A stretch of DNA of 64,000 nucleotides from positions 1 through 64,000 of the forward strand of contig CAYRNF010000002.1 of the NCBI GenBank assembly GCA_964425695.1. Direction: 5' to 3'. This stretch comes from JAKPBU01 sp964425695. Its GTDB lineage: Bacteria > Pseudomonadota > Gammaproteobacteria > Xanthomonadales > Xanthomonadaceae. The notes under the pieces are model-generated. The model was not told the origin of the DNA, made no database searches, and saw only the letters and a list, made by a program, of their open reading frames with translations. Of the stretch, positions 45,275-54,436 are shown piece by piece; the stretch's first letter is position 1; each line of letters opens with the position of its first letter. Made by a program: the position numbers and the translations under genes.

Positions 45275-46351
45275 ATGAAACTCGTCGACGAAGCCGAAAT
45301 CACCGTGACCGCAGGCAACGGCGGCAATGGCTGCGTCAGTTTCCGGCGCGAGAAGTTCATCCCGCTGGGCGGTCCCAACGGCGGCGACGGCGGCAAGGGC
45401 GGCGACGTCTGGCTGGTGGCCGACGAGAACCTCAACACGCTGGTGGACTTCCGCCACCAGAAGCAGTTCCGCGCGCAGCGCGGCGAAAGCGGCATGGGCA
45501 GCCAGATGTACGGCAAGGGCGGCGACGATGCGGTCATCGCGGTGCCCGTGGGGACCGTGGTGCACAACGTCGACACCGACGAGGTGATCGGCGACCTGAC
45601 CGCGCACGGCCAGCGGCTGCTCGTGGCGCGCGGCGGCCAGGGCGGCCTGGGCAACATGCACTTCAAGAGTTCGGTCAACCGCTCGCCGCGCCGTTCCACG
45701 CCCGGGGGCGAAGGCGAACAGCGCACGCTGCGCCTCGAGCTCAAGCTCCTGGCCGACGTGGGTCTGCTCGGCTTCCCCAATGCGGGCAAGAGCACGTTCA
45801 TCCGCGCGGTATCGGCGGCCACGCCCAAGGTGGCGGACTACCCGTTCACCACCCTCTACCCCAACCTGGGCGTGGTGAGCGTGGAACCGCACCGCAGCTT
45901 CGTGATCGCGGACATTCCCGGGCTGATCGAAGGCGCGGCCGAGGGCGCGGGGCTGGGCAGCATCTTCCTGCGCCATGTGCAGCGCACGGGTCTGCTGCTG
46001 CACCTGGTGGACATCGCGCCGATGCCCTTCGACAGCGGCTCGGGCGGGGTGGAGGGCACTTCGCCGGCGGAGCAGGTGCGCGCCATCGAGAACGAGCTGC
46101 GGCGCTACGACGCCGCGCTGCTCGACAAGCCGCGCTGGCTGGTCCTCAACAAGGCCGACCTCATGCTGGAGGACGAGGCCCGCGCCCGCGCCGCCGAGGT
46201 GGTGGCCGAGCTGGGCTGGGGCCAGCCGTGGTATCTGGTGTCGGCGATCGGCCGGGAAGGCACCTGGCCGATCATGCTGGACGTGCAGAACTTCCTGGAC
46301 CGCCAGCGCCAGGACGCCGCAGAAGCCGCGGCTGCCGAAGGCGCGGCGTGA
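45275..46351 (+). CDS. obgE: GTPase ObgE/CgtA
   Basis: An essential GTPase of 358 residues linked to 50S assembly and the stringent response. The Gly-rich Obg domain (1-158; N-G-G-N-G-C-V, G-G-P-N-G-G-D-G-G-K-G-G) is followed by the G domain with G1 G-F-P-N-A-G-K-S-T, G3 D-I-P-G-L-I and G4 N-K-A-D. The C-terminal tail after the G domain is short and Ala/Glu-rich, not the acidic tail of E. coli. It follows rpmA as in most bacteria. Start M-K-L-V-D-E-A. Confidence 0.97.
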   Translation: MKLVDEAEITVTAGNGGNGCVSFRREKFIPLGGPNGGDGGKGGDVWLVADENLNTLVDFRHQKQFRAQRGESGMGSQMYGKGGDDAVIAVPVGTVVHNVDTDEVIGDLTAHGQRLLVARGGQGGLGNMHFKSSVNRSPRRSTPGGEGEQRTLRLELKLLADVGLLGFPNAGKSTFIRAVSAATPKVADYPFTTLYPNLGVVSVEPHRSFVIADIPGLIEGAAEGAGLGSIFLRHVQRTGLLLHLVDIAPMPFDSGSGGVEGTSPAEQVRAIENELRRYDAALLDKPRWLVLNKADLMLEDEARARAAEVVAELGWGQPWYLVSAIGREGTWPIMLDVQNFLDRQRQDAAEAAAAEGAA

Positions 46352-46489
46352 GCGCGGCGCAACCGGCACGTCGCCAGAGCGGCGGTGCAAAGCGTCTTGG
46401 CCCTCGCTTGCTCGCGGCACGCGCCGCCGCGACTGCATGCTGGCCGGCCCGGGCCGCCGTGCGCCGCGGGCTCCGGCGCAACACAACAA

Positions 46490-46513
46490 AAAACCCGGCC
46501 GGAGCCGGGTTTT
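46490..46513. terminator. Bidirectional terminator between obgE and rpsT
   Basis: AAAACCCGGC-CGGA-GCCGGGTTTT is symmetric, with A-run and T-run on either side, so it can stop both the plus-strand obgE transcript and the minus-strand rpsT transcript. The remainder of the 185-base gap (46352-46489) has no gene. Confidence 0.9.
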
Positions 46514-46536
46514 CGTTGCCGCGCGTCGCGCTGGCC

Positions 46537-46806
46537 TCAGGCGGCCTGCAGCGCCTTGATGCGCGCGCTCAGCCGGCTCTTGTGGCGGGCGGCCTTGTTC
46601 TTGTGGATCAGGCCGCGGGCGGACATGCGGTCCAGGATCGGCTGCGCGGTGGCGAAGGCTTCCTGCGCGCCCTTGGCATCGTTGGCGTCCAGCGCCTTGA
46701 TCACCTTCTTGACGGCGGTGCGGAGCATGGAGCGCTGGGCGACGTTGCGCGCATTGCGCACGATGGTCTGCTTGGCACGCTTCTGGGCGGACTTGATATT
46801 GGCCAC
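46537..46806 (-). CDS. rpsT: 30S ribosomal protein S20
   Basis: An 89-residue helical ribosomal protein. It starts M-A-N-I-K-S-A-Q-K-R-A-K-Q and ends with a basic helix, both typical of S20. It is monocistronic on the minus strand, divergent from murJ, with its terminator shared with obgE. Confidence 0.98.
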   Translation of the reverse strand: MANIKSAQKRAKQTIVRNARNVAQRSMLRTAVKKVIKALDANDAKGAQEAFATAQPILDRMSARGLIHKNKAARHKSRLSARIKALQAA

Positions 46807-46973
46807 GATCGGAAGTCTCTGTCTGAAATCTGTCTGGTTGAAATCGGCACGCCGGGCGCCGAGCGGGTGAGGCGGACGCGGTGCGGTGGCGCGCCACAGG
46901 CGCAGCCTTCCCGCAAAACGAAGCGCGAAAGTATGGGCGATTCAATGGCTTGGGTCAACCGGGGGCGGCTGCC

Positions 46974-48662
46974 ATGAGTGCCGGCGGGCAGCCGACCGGC
47001 GGGCCGGAGCCGGGTGGGGCGCCCCGGAGCGGCGGCGTGGATCCCAAGCTGGACCCGGCCGTGGTCTCGCCGCAGGGCGAGGCGGAAGCCACGGGCAGGG
47101 CGCTGAGCCGGCCCGGCCTGCTGCGGTCGACGTCTGTGTTCAGCGCCATGACCCTGCTGTCGCGCATCGCCGGCTTCGCCCGCGATGCCCTGCAGTCGCG
47201 CCTGTTCGGCGCGTCGGCGGCCATGGACGCGTTCGTCATCGCCTACCGGATTCCCAACTACCTGCGCCGGATCTTCGCGGAAGGATCGATGCAGATGGCC
47301 TTCGTGCCGGTCCTGAACGAGATCCGCGAGCGCGGCGACAAGACCGCGCTGAAGGAATTCATCGACCGCATGGCCGGGGCGCTGTTCGCGGTGGTGTTCG
47401 TGGTGGCGGGCATCGGCATGCTGGCCGCGCCACTGATTGCGGGCCTGTTCGCGCCCGGCTCGGTGGACGAGTCGGAGAAGTTCGCGCTGATCGCGCAGAT
47501 GCTGCGGATCACCTTCCCGTACCTGGTGTTCATCTCGCTGATGGCGCTGGTGGCGTCGGTGCTGAACAGCTTCGGGAAGTTCGCGCTGCCGGCGGTGACG
47601 CCGGTGCTGCACAACCTGGTGGTGATCGCGGCGATGCTGTGGCTCGCGCCGCGGTTCGACGTGCCCGCCAAGGCCATGGCCTGGGGCGTGCTGGCCGCGG
47701 GCGTACTGCAGCTGGCGGTGCTGTGGCCGGCGCTGGGGCGGCTGGGGTTGCGGCCGACGCTGCGGCCGGGCTTCGCCCATCCGGACGTACGCCGCGTGGC
47801 CCGGCTGATGCTGCCCACGCTGTTTTCCTCTTCCGTGGCGCAGCTCAACCTGCTGGTGGGTACGGTGTTCGCGTCGCTGCTGGTGACCGGCAGCCAGACC
47901 TGGCTGTACCTGTCGGACCGGCTGGTCGAGTTCCCGCTGGGCCTGTTCGGCGTGGCGATCGGCACGGTGATCCTGCCGCACCTGTCGCGGCGGCACGCGG
48001 CCAGCGATCCGGAAGGCTATTCGTCAGCGCTGGACTGGGGCCTGCGCCTGGCCCTGCTGCTGGGCGTGCCGGCCGCGCTGGGCCTGCTGCTGCTGGCCGA
48101 GCCGTTGACGTCGGTGGTGTACCAGGGTGGGCGCTTTACCGCGCACGACACGCGCATGGCCGCGATCAGCCTGGCGGCGATGTGCGTGGGCATCCCGGCC
48201 TTCATGCTGAGCAAGGTGCTCTCGCCGGCGTTCTACGCACGGCAGGACACGAAGACGCCGATGCGCGCCGCGCTGTGGACGGTGGGCGCGAACGTGGCGC
48301 TGACCATCGCCCTGGCCACGCCGCTCTGGTACTACGGCGTGGACGGCGCGCATGGCGGCATTGCGCTGGCCACCGCGCTGGCGGGCATCTTCAATGCGTG
48401 GCTGCTGTGGCGCTACCTGAAGCGGGCCGGGCTGCTGCAGCCGCGCCCGGGATGGGGGCTGTTCTGGATGCGCTTGGCGGTGGGCTGCCTGGCGCTGGCG
48501 GCCAGCGTGCTGGCGCTGCGCTGGTGGGTGGGCGACTGGACGGCGATCGCGTCGATGTGGCTGCGCACCGCCTGGTTGCTGGCGGCGGTGGCGGCCGGTG
48601 CGGCGGCCTACGGCCTGGCGCTGCTGGCCACCGGCCTGCGCCCGCGCCACCTGCGGCACTGA
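46974..48662 (+). CDS. murJ: Lipid II flippase MurJ
   Basis: An inner-membrane protein of 562 residues with 14 predicted helices, which flips lipid II for peptidoglycan synthesis. The core begins L-L-R-S-T-S-V-F-S-A-M-T-L-L-S-R and holds the charged cavity residues (R-D-A-L, R-I-P-N-Y-L-R-R-I-F-A-E-G). An N-terminal Pro/Gly-rich extension of about 48 residues is unlike E. coli MurJ (511) and is probably a cytosolic tail, or the true start is a later codon. It is followed after 40 bases by ribF. Confidence 0.95.
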   Translation: MSAGGQPTGGPEPGGAPRSGGVDPKLDPAVVSPQGEAEATGRALSRPGLLRSTSVFSAMTLLSRIAGFARDALQSRLFGASAAMDAFVIAYRIPNYLRRIFAEGSMQMAFVPVLNEIRERGDKTALKEFIDRMAGALFAVVFVVAGIGMLAAPLIAGLFAPGSVDESEKFALIAQMLRITFPYLVFISLMALVASVLNSFGKFALPAVTPVLHNLVVIAAMLWLAPRFDVPAKAMAWGVLAAGVLQLAVLWPALGRLGLRPTLRPGFAHPDVRRVARLMLPTLFSSSVAQLNLLVGTVFASLLVTGSQTWLYLSDRLVEFPLGLFGVAIGTVILPHLSRRHAASDPEGYSSALDWGLRLALLLGVPAALGLLLLAEPLTSVVYQGGRFTAHDTRMAAISLAAMCVGIPAFMLSKVLSPAFYARQDTKTPMRAALWTVGANVALTIALATPLWYYGVDGAHGGIALATALAGIFNAWLLWRYLKRAGLLQPRPGWGLFWMRLAVGCLALAASVLALRWWVGDWTAIASMWLRTAWLLAAVAAGAAAYGLALLATGLRPRHLRH

Positions 48663-48685
48663 CCGGAGCCATGTTGCACCGCAGC

Positions 48686-48691
48686 TATACT
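48686..48691 (+). promoter_or_regulatory. TATACT -10-like hexamer before ribF
   Basis: TATACT lies 11 bases upstream of the ribF start. If used, the transcript would be nearly leaderless. No convincing -35 is seen, and readthrough from murJ is also possible. Confidence 0.35.
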
Positions 48692-48702
48692 CGGGCGTTC
48701 GT

Positions 48703-49692
48703 ATGAGTCCGAAGCTTCCCGCCACCGTGTTCCGCGATGTCAGCGGCGGGCCGCTGTGCCCGCGCGGCAGCGTGGCGTGCATCGGCGCGTTCGACGGACT
48801 GCACCAGGGGCATCGCGAACTGCTGCGCCACGCGGTGGCGCGCGCGCGGGCCCTGGACGTGGCGGCCGTCGCGCTCGGTTTCGAGCCGCTGCCGCGCGAG
48901 TTCTTCGCCCCAGCCGACCCTCCACCGCGCCTGATGCTGCCGCGCGACAAGGTGCGTGGCATGCAGGCGGAGGGCGTCGAAACCGTCGGGCTGCTGCGCT
49001 TCGACGCACGCCTGGCGTCGATGCAGCCCGTCGATTTCGTGGAAACGGTACTGGTGCATCGCCTTGCGGTGCGCGAAGTGTGGGTCGGCCCGGGTTTCCG
49101 CTTCGGCAACGGTCGCGCTGGCGATATCGGGACGCTGCATGCGCTGGGTGCGCAGCACGGATTCGTGGCCCGGGAAGTGGAACCGGTGCAGGCCGGCGGC
49201 GCCCGCGTTTCCAGCACGCGCATCCGCGCCGCGCTGCGTGCCGGGGATTTCAACCAAGCCGAGCGCCTGCTCGGCGCGCCTTACGCCATCGGCGGACGCG
49301 TGGTGCGCGGCAACCAGCTCGGCCGGACCCTGGGCTACCCCACGGCCAACCTGCGCTTCGGCGGCAAGGTCCCGGCGCTGCGCGGCATCTACGCCACGCG
49401 CGTGCATGGCGTGGCCGCGCACCCGTGGCCGGCGGTGTCCAGCTTCGGCACGCGTCCCACGGTGGACGGCATCGAGCCGCTGCTCGAGTCGCACCTGTTC
49501 GATTTCGAAGGCGACCTTTATGGCCGCCGCATCGCCGTGGAATTCGTCGCGCACCTGCGCGACGAGGAGAAGTTCCCCGGCCTGCCCGCGCTGGTCGCCC
49601 AGATGCATCGCGATGCCGCGCAGGCGCGCGCGCTGCTGGGCCTCGCGCCTCAACCTTCCCCCTTACCGCAGACCATCCGAGCGACCGCGTGA
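48703..49692 (+). CDS. ribF: Bifunctional riboflavin kinase / FAD synthetase
   Basis: A 329-residue enzyme that phosphorylates riboflavin to FMN and adenylylates it to FAD. The N-terminal FAD synthetase domain has A-F-D-G-L-H-Q-G-H-R, and the C-terminal riboflavin kinase domain has G-R-T-L-G-Y-P-T-A-N, P-A-V-S-S-F-G-T-R-P and E-S-H-L-F-D-F-E-G-D-L-Y-G. Length is usual. The stop overlaps the ileS GTG start, giving the conserved ribF-ileS-lspA order. Confidence 0.97.
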   Translation: MSPKLPATVFRDVSGGPLCPRGSVACIGAFDGLHQGHRELLRHAVARARALDVAAVALGFEPLPREFFAPADPPPRLMLPRDKVRGMQAEGVETVGLLRFDARLASMQPVDFVETVLVHRLAVREVWVGPGFRFGNGRAGDIGTLHALGAQHGFVAREVEPVQAGGARVSSTRIRAALRAGDFNQAERLLGAPYAIGGRVVRGNQLGRTLGYPTANLRFGGKVPALRGIYATRVHGVAAHPWPAVSSFGTRPTVDGIEPLLESHLFDFEGDLYGRRIAVEFVAHLRDEEKFPGLPALVAQMHRDAAQARALLGLAPQPSPLPQTIRATA

Positions 49693-52601
49693 GCGAAGAA
49701 CGCAACAACAAGGGCGGCGACAACCCCTACAAGTCCACGATCCTGCTGCCGGAAACCGGTTTCCCGATGCGCGGCGACCTGCCCAGGCGGGAACCCGAGA
49801 CGTTGCGGCGCTGGGAATCCGAAGGCCTGTACGCGCGGATCCGCGAGAAGACCAAGGGCCGCGCGAAGTCGTTCGTGCTGCACGACGGCCCGCCGTACGC
49901 CAACGGCGAGATCCACATCGGCCATGCGGTCAACAAGGTGCTCAAGGACATCGTGGTGAAGTCGCGGCTGATGGCCGGCTTCGACGCGCCCTACGTGCCC
50001 GGCTGGGACTGCCACGGCCTGCCGATCGAGCACAAGGTGGAGAAGGAGTTCGGCAAGGTCGGCAGCAAGTTGGGCGACGGCGCCACGCTCGATGCGGCGG
50101 CGTTCCGCGCCAGGTGCCGCGAATACGCCGCCAGCCAGGTGGACCTGCAGCGCCGCGACTTCAAGCGGCTGGGCGTGGTGGGCGACTGGGACAACCCCTA
50201 CCTCACCATGGACTTCCGCTACGAGGCGGACATCCTGCGTTCGCTGGCGAAGGTGGTCGAACGCGGCCACCTGGTGCGCGGCGTCAAGCCGGTGTACTGG
50301 TGCTTCGACTGCGGTTCGGCGCTGGCCGAAGCCGAGATCGAGTACCAGGACAAGGTGTCGCCGGCCATCGACGTGGCCTACGTGGCGCGCGATGCGCAGG
50401 CCTTCGCGGAGGCGTTCGGCATCGCAGTGCCCGGCGATGTCGAAATCGCCGTGCCCATCTGGACCACCACGCCCTGGACGCTGCCGGCCTCGCTGGCGGT
50501 GACGCTGGGGGCGGAGCTGGAATACGCGCTGGTCGAAGGCCCGGCGCGCGGCGGGCAGCGCCGCTGGCTGGTCATCGCCGACGCGCTCGTGCCGAAGGCG
50601 CTGCAGCGCTATGGGGTGCAGGACGTGGTCGTGCACGGGCGCGTCGCGGGCGCCGCACTGGAGCACCTGCTGCTGGCGCATCCGTTCTACGCCGCGCGCG
50701 ACATTCCGCTGCTGCTGGGCGACCATGTGTCCGCCGAGGACGGTACCGGTGCGGTGCATACCGCGCCCGGGCACGGCCAGGAGGACTACGCCGTAGGCAA
50801 GCAGTACGGCCTGCTGGATCGATACAGCGCGGCGCAGGTCAATCCGGTGGACGGACGCGGCACCTACCTGCCGTCCACGCCACCGGCGGGCGATGCGGTA
50901 CTCGCAGGCGTGCACCTGTGGAAAGCGAACGAGCTGCTGGTGGAGGCGCTGCGCGGCAGTGGCGCGCTGCTGGCCTACGCGAAGTTCGAGCACAGCTACC
51001 CGCACTGCTGGCGCCACAAGACGCCGGTCGTGTTCCGCGCCACGCCGCAGTGGTTCATCTCCATGGAGCAGGCCGGCCTGCGGCGCGACGCGCTGGCCGC
51101 GATTTCCGGCGTGCAGTGGATCCCCGGCTGGGGCGAGCAGCGCATCTTCAGCATGATCGAGCACCGCCCGGACTGGACGATCTCCCGCCAGCGCTACTGG
51201 GGCGTGCCGATCGCGCTGTTCTTCGACCGCGAAACCGGCGAGCCGCATCCGCGTACCGTCGAGTTGATGCGCCAGGTCGCCGACCGCGTGCAGCACGAGG
51301 GGGTGGACGCGTGGTACGCGATGCGCGCCGAAGACCTGCTGGGCGAAGCCGAGGCGCCGCGCTACGAGAAGGTCACGGACATCCTGGACGTGTGGTTCGA
51401 CTCCGGCGTGAGCCACGAATGCGTGCTGGCGCAGCGGCCGCAGGACGGCCTGCACAAGCCGGGCGATCTCTACCTGGAAGGCTCGGACCAGCATCGCGGC
51501 TGGTTCCACAGCGCGCTGCTCAGCGGCGTGGCGATGGACGTTGCGGCGCCGTACCGCCAGGTGCTTACCCACGGCTTCGCGGTGGACGAGCAGGGCAAGA
51601 AGATGTCCAAGTCGCTGGGGAATGTCGTAGTGCCGCAGAAGGTCATCGACCAGATGGGCGCCGACGTGCTGCGGCTGTGGGTGGCCGCCACCGACTTCAG
51701 TGCGGAGATGTCGGTCTCCGACAAGATCCTCAAGCAGAACGGCGACGTCTACCGCCGCATCCGCAACACCGCGCGCTTCCTGCTGGGCAACCTGCACGGG
51801 TTCGATCCGTCGGCGCACCTGCGCCCGCTCAACGACATGGTCGCGCTGGACCGGTGGATCGTGCATCGCGCTTGGGATGTGCAGCAGAAGATCGCGGCGG
51901 CCTACGAGCGCTACGACTTCGCCGAGATCGTGCAGCTGCTGTCCAACTTCTGCAGCGTGGACCTGGGTTCGCTGTACCTCGACGTCACCAAGGACCGTCT
52001 GTACACCATGCCGGAGGACTCGCGCGGCCGGCGCAGCGCGCAGAGCGCGATGTACCGCGTGGCCGAGGCCTTCGTGCGCTGGATCGCGCCGATCCTGGCG
52101 TTCACCGCAGACGAGATGTGGGGCTTCCTGCCGCAGGCCACCGAGCACGGACCGCGCGAGGCCAACGTGCTGTTCGCGACCTGGTACGAGGGGCTGGCGC
52201 CTCTGGACGCCGATGCCCCGCTGTCGGCGGTGGATGTCGAGGGCCTGCTCGCGCTGCGCGAGCAGGTGAGCCGCACGCTCGAGCCGATGCGCTCGGCCGG
52301 CGAGATCGGCGCCGCCCTGGATGCGGAGATCACACTGCGCTGCGGTGCCGCCGCAACGGCCCGCCTGCAGCCGCTCGCGGAGGAGTTGCGTTTCCTGTTC
52401 ATCAGCGGCGACGTGCAGGTGGTGGCGGATGCGTCGGCCGGCGACGCGGTCGCGGTACTGGCTGTACCGACCGCGAAGCCGAAGTGCGTGCGCTGCTGGC
52501 ATCGCCGCGCGGATGTCGGCTCGGTGGCGGCGCATCCGCAGTTGTGCACGCGCTGCGTTTCCAACATCCAGGGCCCGGGCGAGGACCGCCGCTGGTTCTG
52601 A
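49689..52601 (+). CDS. ileS: Isoleucyl-tRNA synthetase
   Basis: A class I synthetase of 970 residues. The HIGH motif appears as H-I-G-H in G-E-I-H-I-G-H-A, the KMSKS motif as K-M-S-K-S-L-G-N, and the editing domain with T-T-P-W-T-L-P-A-S lies between. The C-terminal zinc site C-V-R-C-W and C-T-R-C is intact, so this is the bacterial IleS1 form. The start is GTG 49689, overlapping the ribF stop (GTGA), so translation is coupled. Followed by lspA. Confidence 0.97.
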   Translation: MSEERNNKGGDNPYKSTILLPETGFPMRGDLPRREPETLRRWESEGLYARIREKTKGRAKSFVLHDGPPYANGEIHIGHAVNKVLKDIVVKSRLMAGFDAPYVPGWDCHGLPIEHKVEKEFGKVGSKLGDGATLDAAAFRARCREYAASQVDLQRRDFKRLGVVGDWDNPYLTMDFRYEADILRSLAKVVERGHLVRGVKPVYWCFDCGSALAEAEIEYQDKVSPAIDVAYVARDAQAFAEAFGIAVPGDVEIAVPIWTTTPWTLPASLAVTLGAELEYALVEGPARGGQRRWLVIADALVPKALQRYGVQDVVVHGRVAGAALEHLLLAHPFYAARDIPLLLGDHVSAEDGTGAVHTAPGHGQEDYAVGKQYGLLDRYSAAQVNPVDGRGTYLPSTPPAGDAVLAGVHLWKANELLVEALRGSGALLAYAKFEHSYPHCWRHKTPVVFRATPQWFISMEQAGLRRDALAAISGVQWIPGWGEQRIFSMIEHRPDWTISRQRYWGVPIALFFDRETGEPHPRTVELMRQVADRVQHEGVDAWYAMRAEDLLGEAEAPRYEKVTDILDVWFDSGVSHECVLAQRPQDGLHKPGDLYLEGSDQHRGWFHSALLSGVAMDVAAPYRQVLTHGFAVDEQGKKMSKSLGNVVVPQKVIDQMGADVLRLWVAATDFSAEMSVSDKILKQNGDVYRRIRNTARFLLGNLHGFDPSAHLRPLNDMVALDRWIVHRAWDVQQKIAAAYERYDFAEIVQLLSNFCSVDLGSLYLDVTKDRLYTMPEDSRGRRSAQSAMYRVAEAFVRWIAPILAFTADEMWGFLPQATEHGPREANVLFATWYEGLAPLDADAPLSAVDVEGLLALREQVSRTLEPMRSAGEIGAALDAEITLRCGAAATARLQPLAEELRFLFISGDVQVVADASAGDAVAVLAVPTAKPKCVRCWHRRADVGSVAAHPQLCTRCVSNIQGPGEDRRWF

Positions 52602-52702
52602 TGCCCATACGCCGCCGTCCCGGGCGCGGCTGGGAAACTGTCCGTGCACCGGCGGTTTTCTCGCGACGCCCGGAATGACCGATTCATGACCCCGGATACG
52701 AC

Positions 52703-53203
52703 ATGCCCCACCCCAAGCCCAACGCACTGATCTGGCTGGTCCTTTCGGCCGCCGTCATCGCCATCGACCAGCTCACCAAGCAGTGGGTGCTGACCTCGCT
52801 GCCCGAGTACACCGCGATCCCGGTGATCGACGGCTTCTGGAACTGGTACCGCACCTACAACACCGGTGCCGCGTTCAGTTTCCTCGCCGATGCGGGCGGC
52901 TGGCAGACCTGGTTCTTCACCGCACTGGCCTTCGGCATCAGCGGGCTGCTGGTGTTCTGGCTGTGGCGCACGCCGCGCGCCGACTGGCGCACGGCGCTGC
53001 CTTTCGCCCTGGTCATCGGCGGCGCGATCGGCAACGTGATCGACCGCCTGCAGCACGGCCACGTGATCGACTTCGTCCAGTGGTACTGGCGCGATTTCTA
53101 CTGGCCGGCCTTCAACGTGGCCGATGCGGCGATCGTGGGTGGTGCCATCGGCATCGCGCTGTTCGGCCTGCTGGACGGAAAGCGCCGCGAAAACGCGCGA
53201 TAA
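52703..53203 (+). CDS. lspA: Lipoprotein signal peptidase (signal peptidase II)
   Basis: A 166-residue inner-membrane aspartyl peptidase with four membrane helices that cuts prolipoproteins after lipidation. The catalytic aspartates lie in N-V-I-D-R and F-N-V-A-D-A-A, and the N-T-G-A-A-F-S loop is conserved. The window encodes at least two likely lipoprotein substrates (PstS copy 1, OmpA-like lipoprotein). 101 bases after ileS. Confidence 0.97.
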   Translation: MPHPKPNALIWLVLSAAVIAIDQLTKQWVLTSLPEYTAIPVIDGFWNWYRTYNTGAAFSFLADAGGWQTWFFTALAFGISGLLVFWLWRTPRADWRTALPFALVIGGAIGNVIDRLQHGHVIDFVQWYWRDFYWPAFNVADAAIVGGAIGIALFGLLDGKRRENAR

Positions 53204-53258
53204 TCGGGGCCACACCCCTGTCGAAGAACCCGGCCACCTCGGGCCGGGCCGTGCACCC

Positions 53259-54206
53259 ATGGACATCGTCCTCGCCAATCCCCGCGGCTTCTGCGCAGGC
53301 GTCGATCGCGCCATCGAGATCGTCAAGCGCGCCATCGACCTGCTCGGCGCGCCGATCTACGTGCGCCACGAAGTCGTGCACAACCGCTTTGTGGTGGACG
53401 AACTCAAGCACCGCGGCGCGGTGTTCGTGGAGGAGCTCGACGAGGTGCCCGATGGCGCCACCGTGATCTTCAGCGCGCACGGCGTCTCGCAGGCCGTGCG
53501 CGCCGAAGCCGACCGGCGCGGGCTCAAGGTCTTCGACGCGACCTGCCCGCTGGTCACCAAGGTGCACCTGGAAGTAGCGCGGCAGTGCCGCGCCGGGCGC
53601 GACATGGTGCTGGTAGGGCATGCCGGGCATCCGGAAGTCGAAGGCACCATGGGGCAGTGGCATTCCGAAGGCGCCAGCGGCCGGATCTACCTGGTGGAGG
53701 ACATCGACCAGGTGGCCACGCTGCAGGTCGGCCAGCCCGACAACCTGGCCTACACCACGCAGACCACGCTGTCGGTGGACGACACCCGCGAGATCATCGC
53801 TGCGCTGCAGGCGCGCTTCCCGTCGATCCAGGGACCGCGCAACGACGACATCTGTTATGCCACCCAGAACCGCCAGGACGCGGTGCGCGAACTGACCCGC
53901 GAGTGCGACCTGGTGCTGGTGGTGGGCTCGCCCAACAGCTCCAACTCCAACCGCCTGCGCGAGCTGGCCGAGCGCGAGGGCGTCGAGGCGCATCTGATCG
54001 ACGGCGCCGCCGAGATCGACCCGCGCTGGGTGCAGGGGCGGCGCCACATCGGCGTCACGGCCGGCGCGTCGGCGCCCGATGTGCTGGTGCAGGGCGTGCT
54101 GGAGCGCCTGCACGAGCTCGGCGCCGGGTCCGTGCGCGAACTGGACGGCAAGCCGGAGGACATGGTGTTCGCCCTGCCGCGGGAACTGCGCATCGCACTG
54201 GTCTGA
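53259..54206 (+). CDS. ispH: 4-hydroxy-3-methylbut-2-enyl diphosphate reductase
   Basis: The last enzyme of the MEP isoprenoid pathway, making IPP and DMAPP with a [4Fe-4S] cluster. The cluster cysteines are Cys12, Cys96 and Cys199. The catalytic residues include Glu126 in H-P-E-V-E, with conserved S-A-H-G and the S-P-N-S-S-N-S loop. 315 residues, as in E. coli. It follows lspA by 55 bases, the common lspA-ispH pairing. Start ATG 53259. Confidence 0.97.
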   Translation: MDIVLANPRGFCAGVDRAIEIVKRAIDLLGAPIYVRHEVVHNRFVVDELKHRGAVFVEELDEVPDGATVIFSAHGVSQAVRAEADRRGLKVFDATCPLVTKVHLEVARQCRAGRDMVLVGHAGHPEVEGTMGQWHSEGASGRIYLVEDIDQVATLQVGQPDNLAYTTQTTLSVDDTREIIAALQARFPSIQGPRNDDICYATQNRQDAVRELTRECDLVLVVGSPNSSNSNRLRELAEREGVEAHLIDGAAEIDPRWVQGRRHIGVTAGASAPDVLVQGVLERLHELGAGSVRELDGKPEDMVFALPRELRIALV

Positions 54207-54212
54207 CCCCGG

Positions 54213-54241
54213 TTGGTCGGGGCCGCGAATCCGGCTAGAAT
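54213..54241 (+). promoter_or_regulatory. Sigma-70 promoter of tRNA-Thr
   Basis: TTGGTC (54213-54218) and TAGAAT (54236-54241) have a 17-base spacer and lie just upstream of the tRNA gene start at 54252. Confidence 0.75.
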
Positions 54242-54251
54242 GCCGCCCTTC

Positions 54252-54327
54252 GCCGGAATAGCTCAGTTGGTAGAGCGGCGCATTCGTAATGCGTAGGTCG
54301 TAGGTTCGATTCCTATTTCCGGCACCA
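54252..54327 (+). tRNA. tRNA-Thr, anticodon CGT
   Basis: A 76-base tRNA with acceptor stem GCCGGAA/TTCCGGC and encoded CCA. The anticodon stem GCGCA/TGCGT closes loop TTCGTAA, giving anticodon CGT (reads ACG). D-loop AGTTGGTA and T-loop GGTTCGATTCC are standard. Confidence 0.97.
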
Positions 54328-54335
54328 AGTTTCCA

Positions 54336-54363
54336 CGGCCCGCCCTGCGGGCCGTTTTTTTTT
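54336..54363 (+). terminator. Strong intrinsic terminator after tRNA-Thr
   Basis: CGGCCCGC-CCT-GCGGGCCG stem-loop followed by nine Ts, starting nine bases after the tRNA. Confidence 0.95.
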
Positions 54364-54436
54364 GCGGCGGTTGCGTTCTCGCCGCCCGAGACGGGGCGTG
54401 GGTAAAGTCGCGTCTCCATCACCGGTTGGGCGCGGC

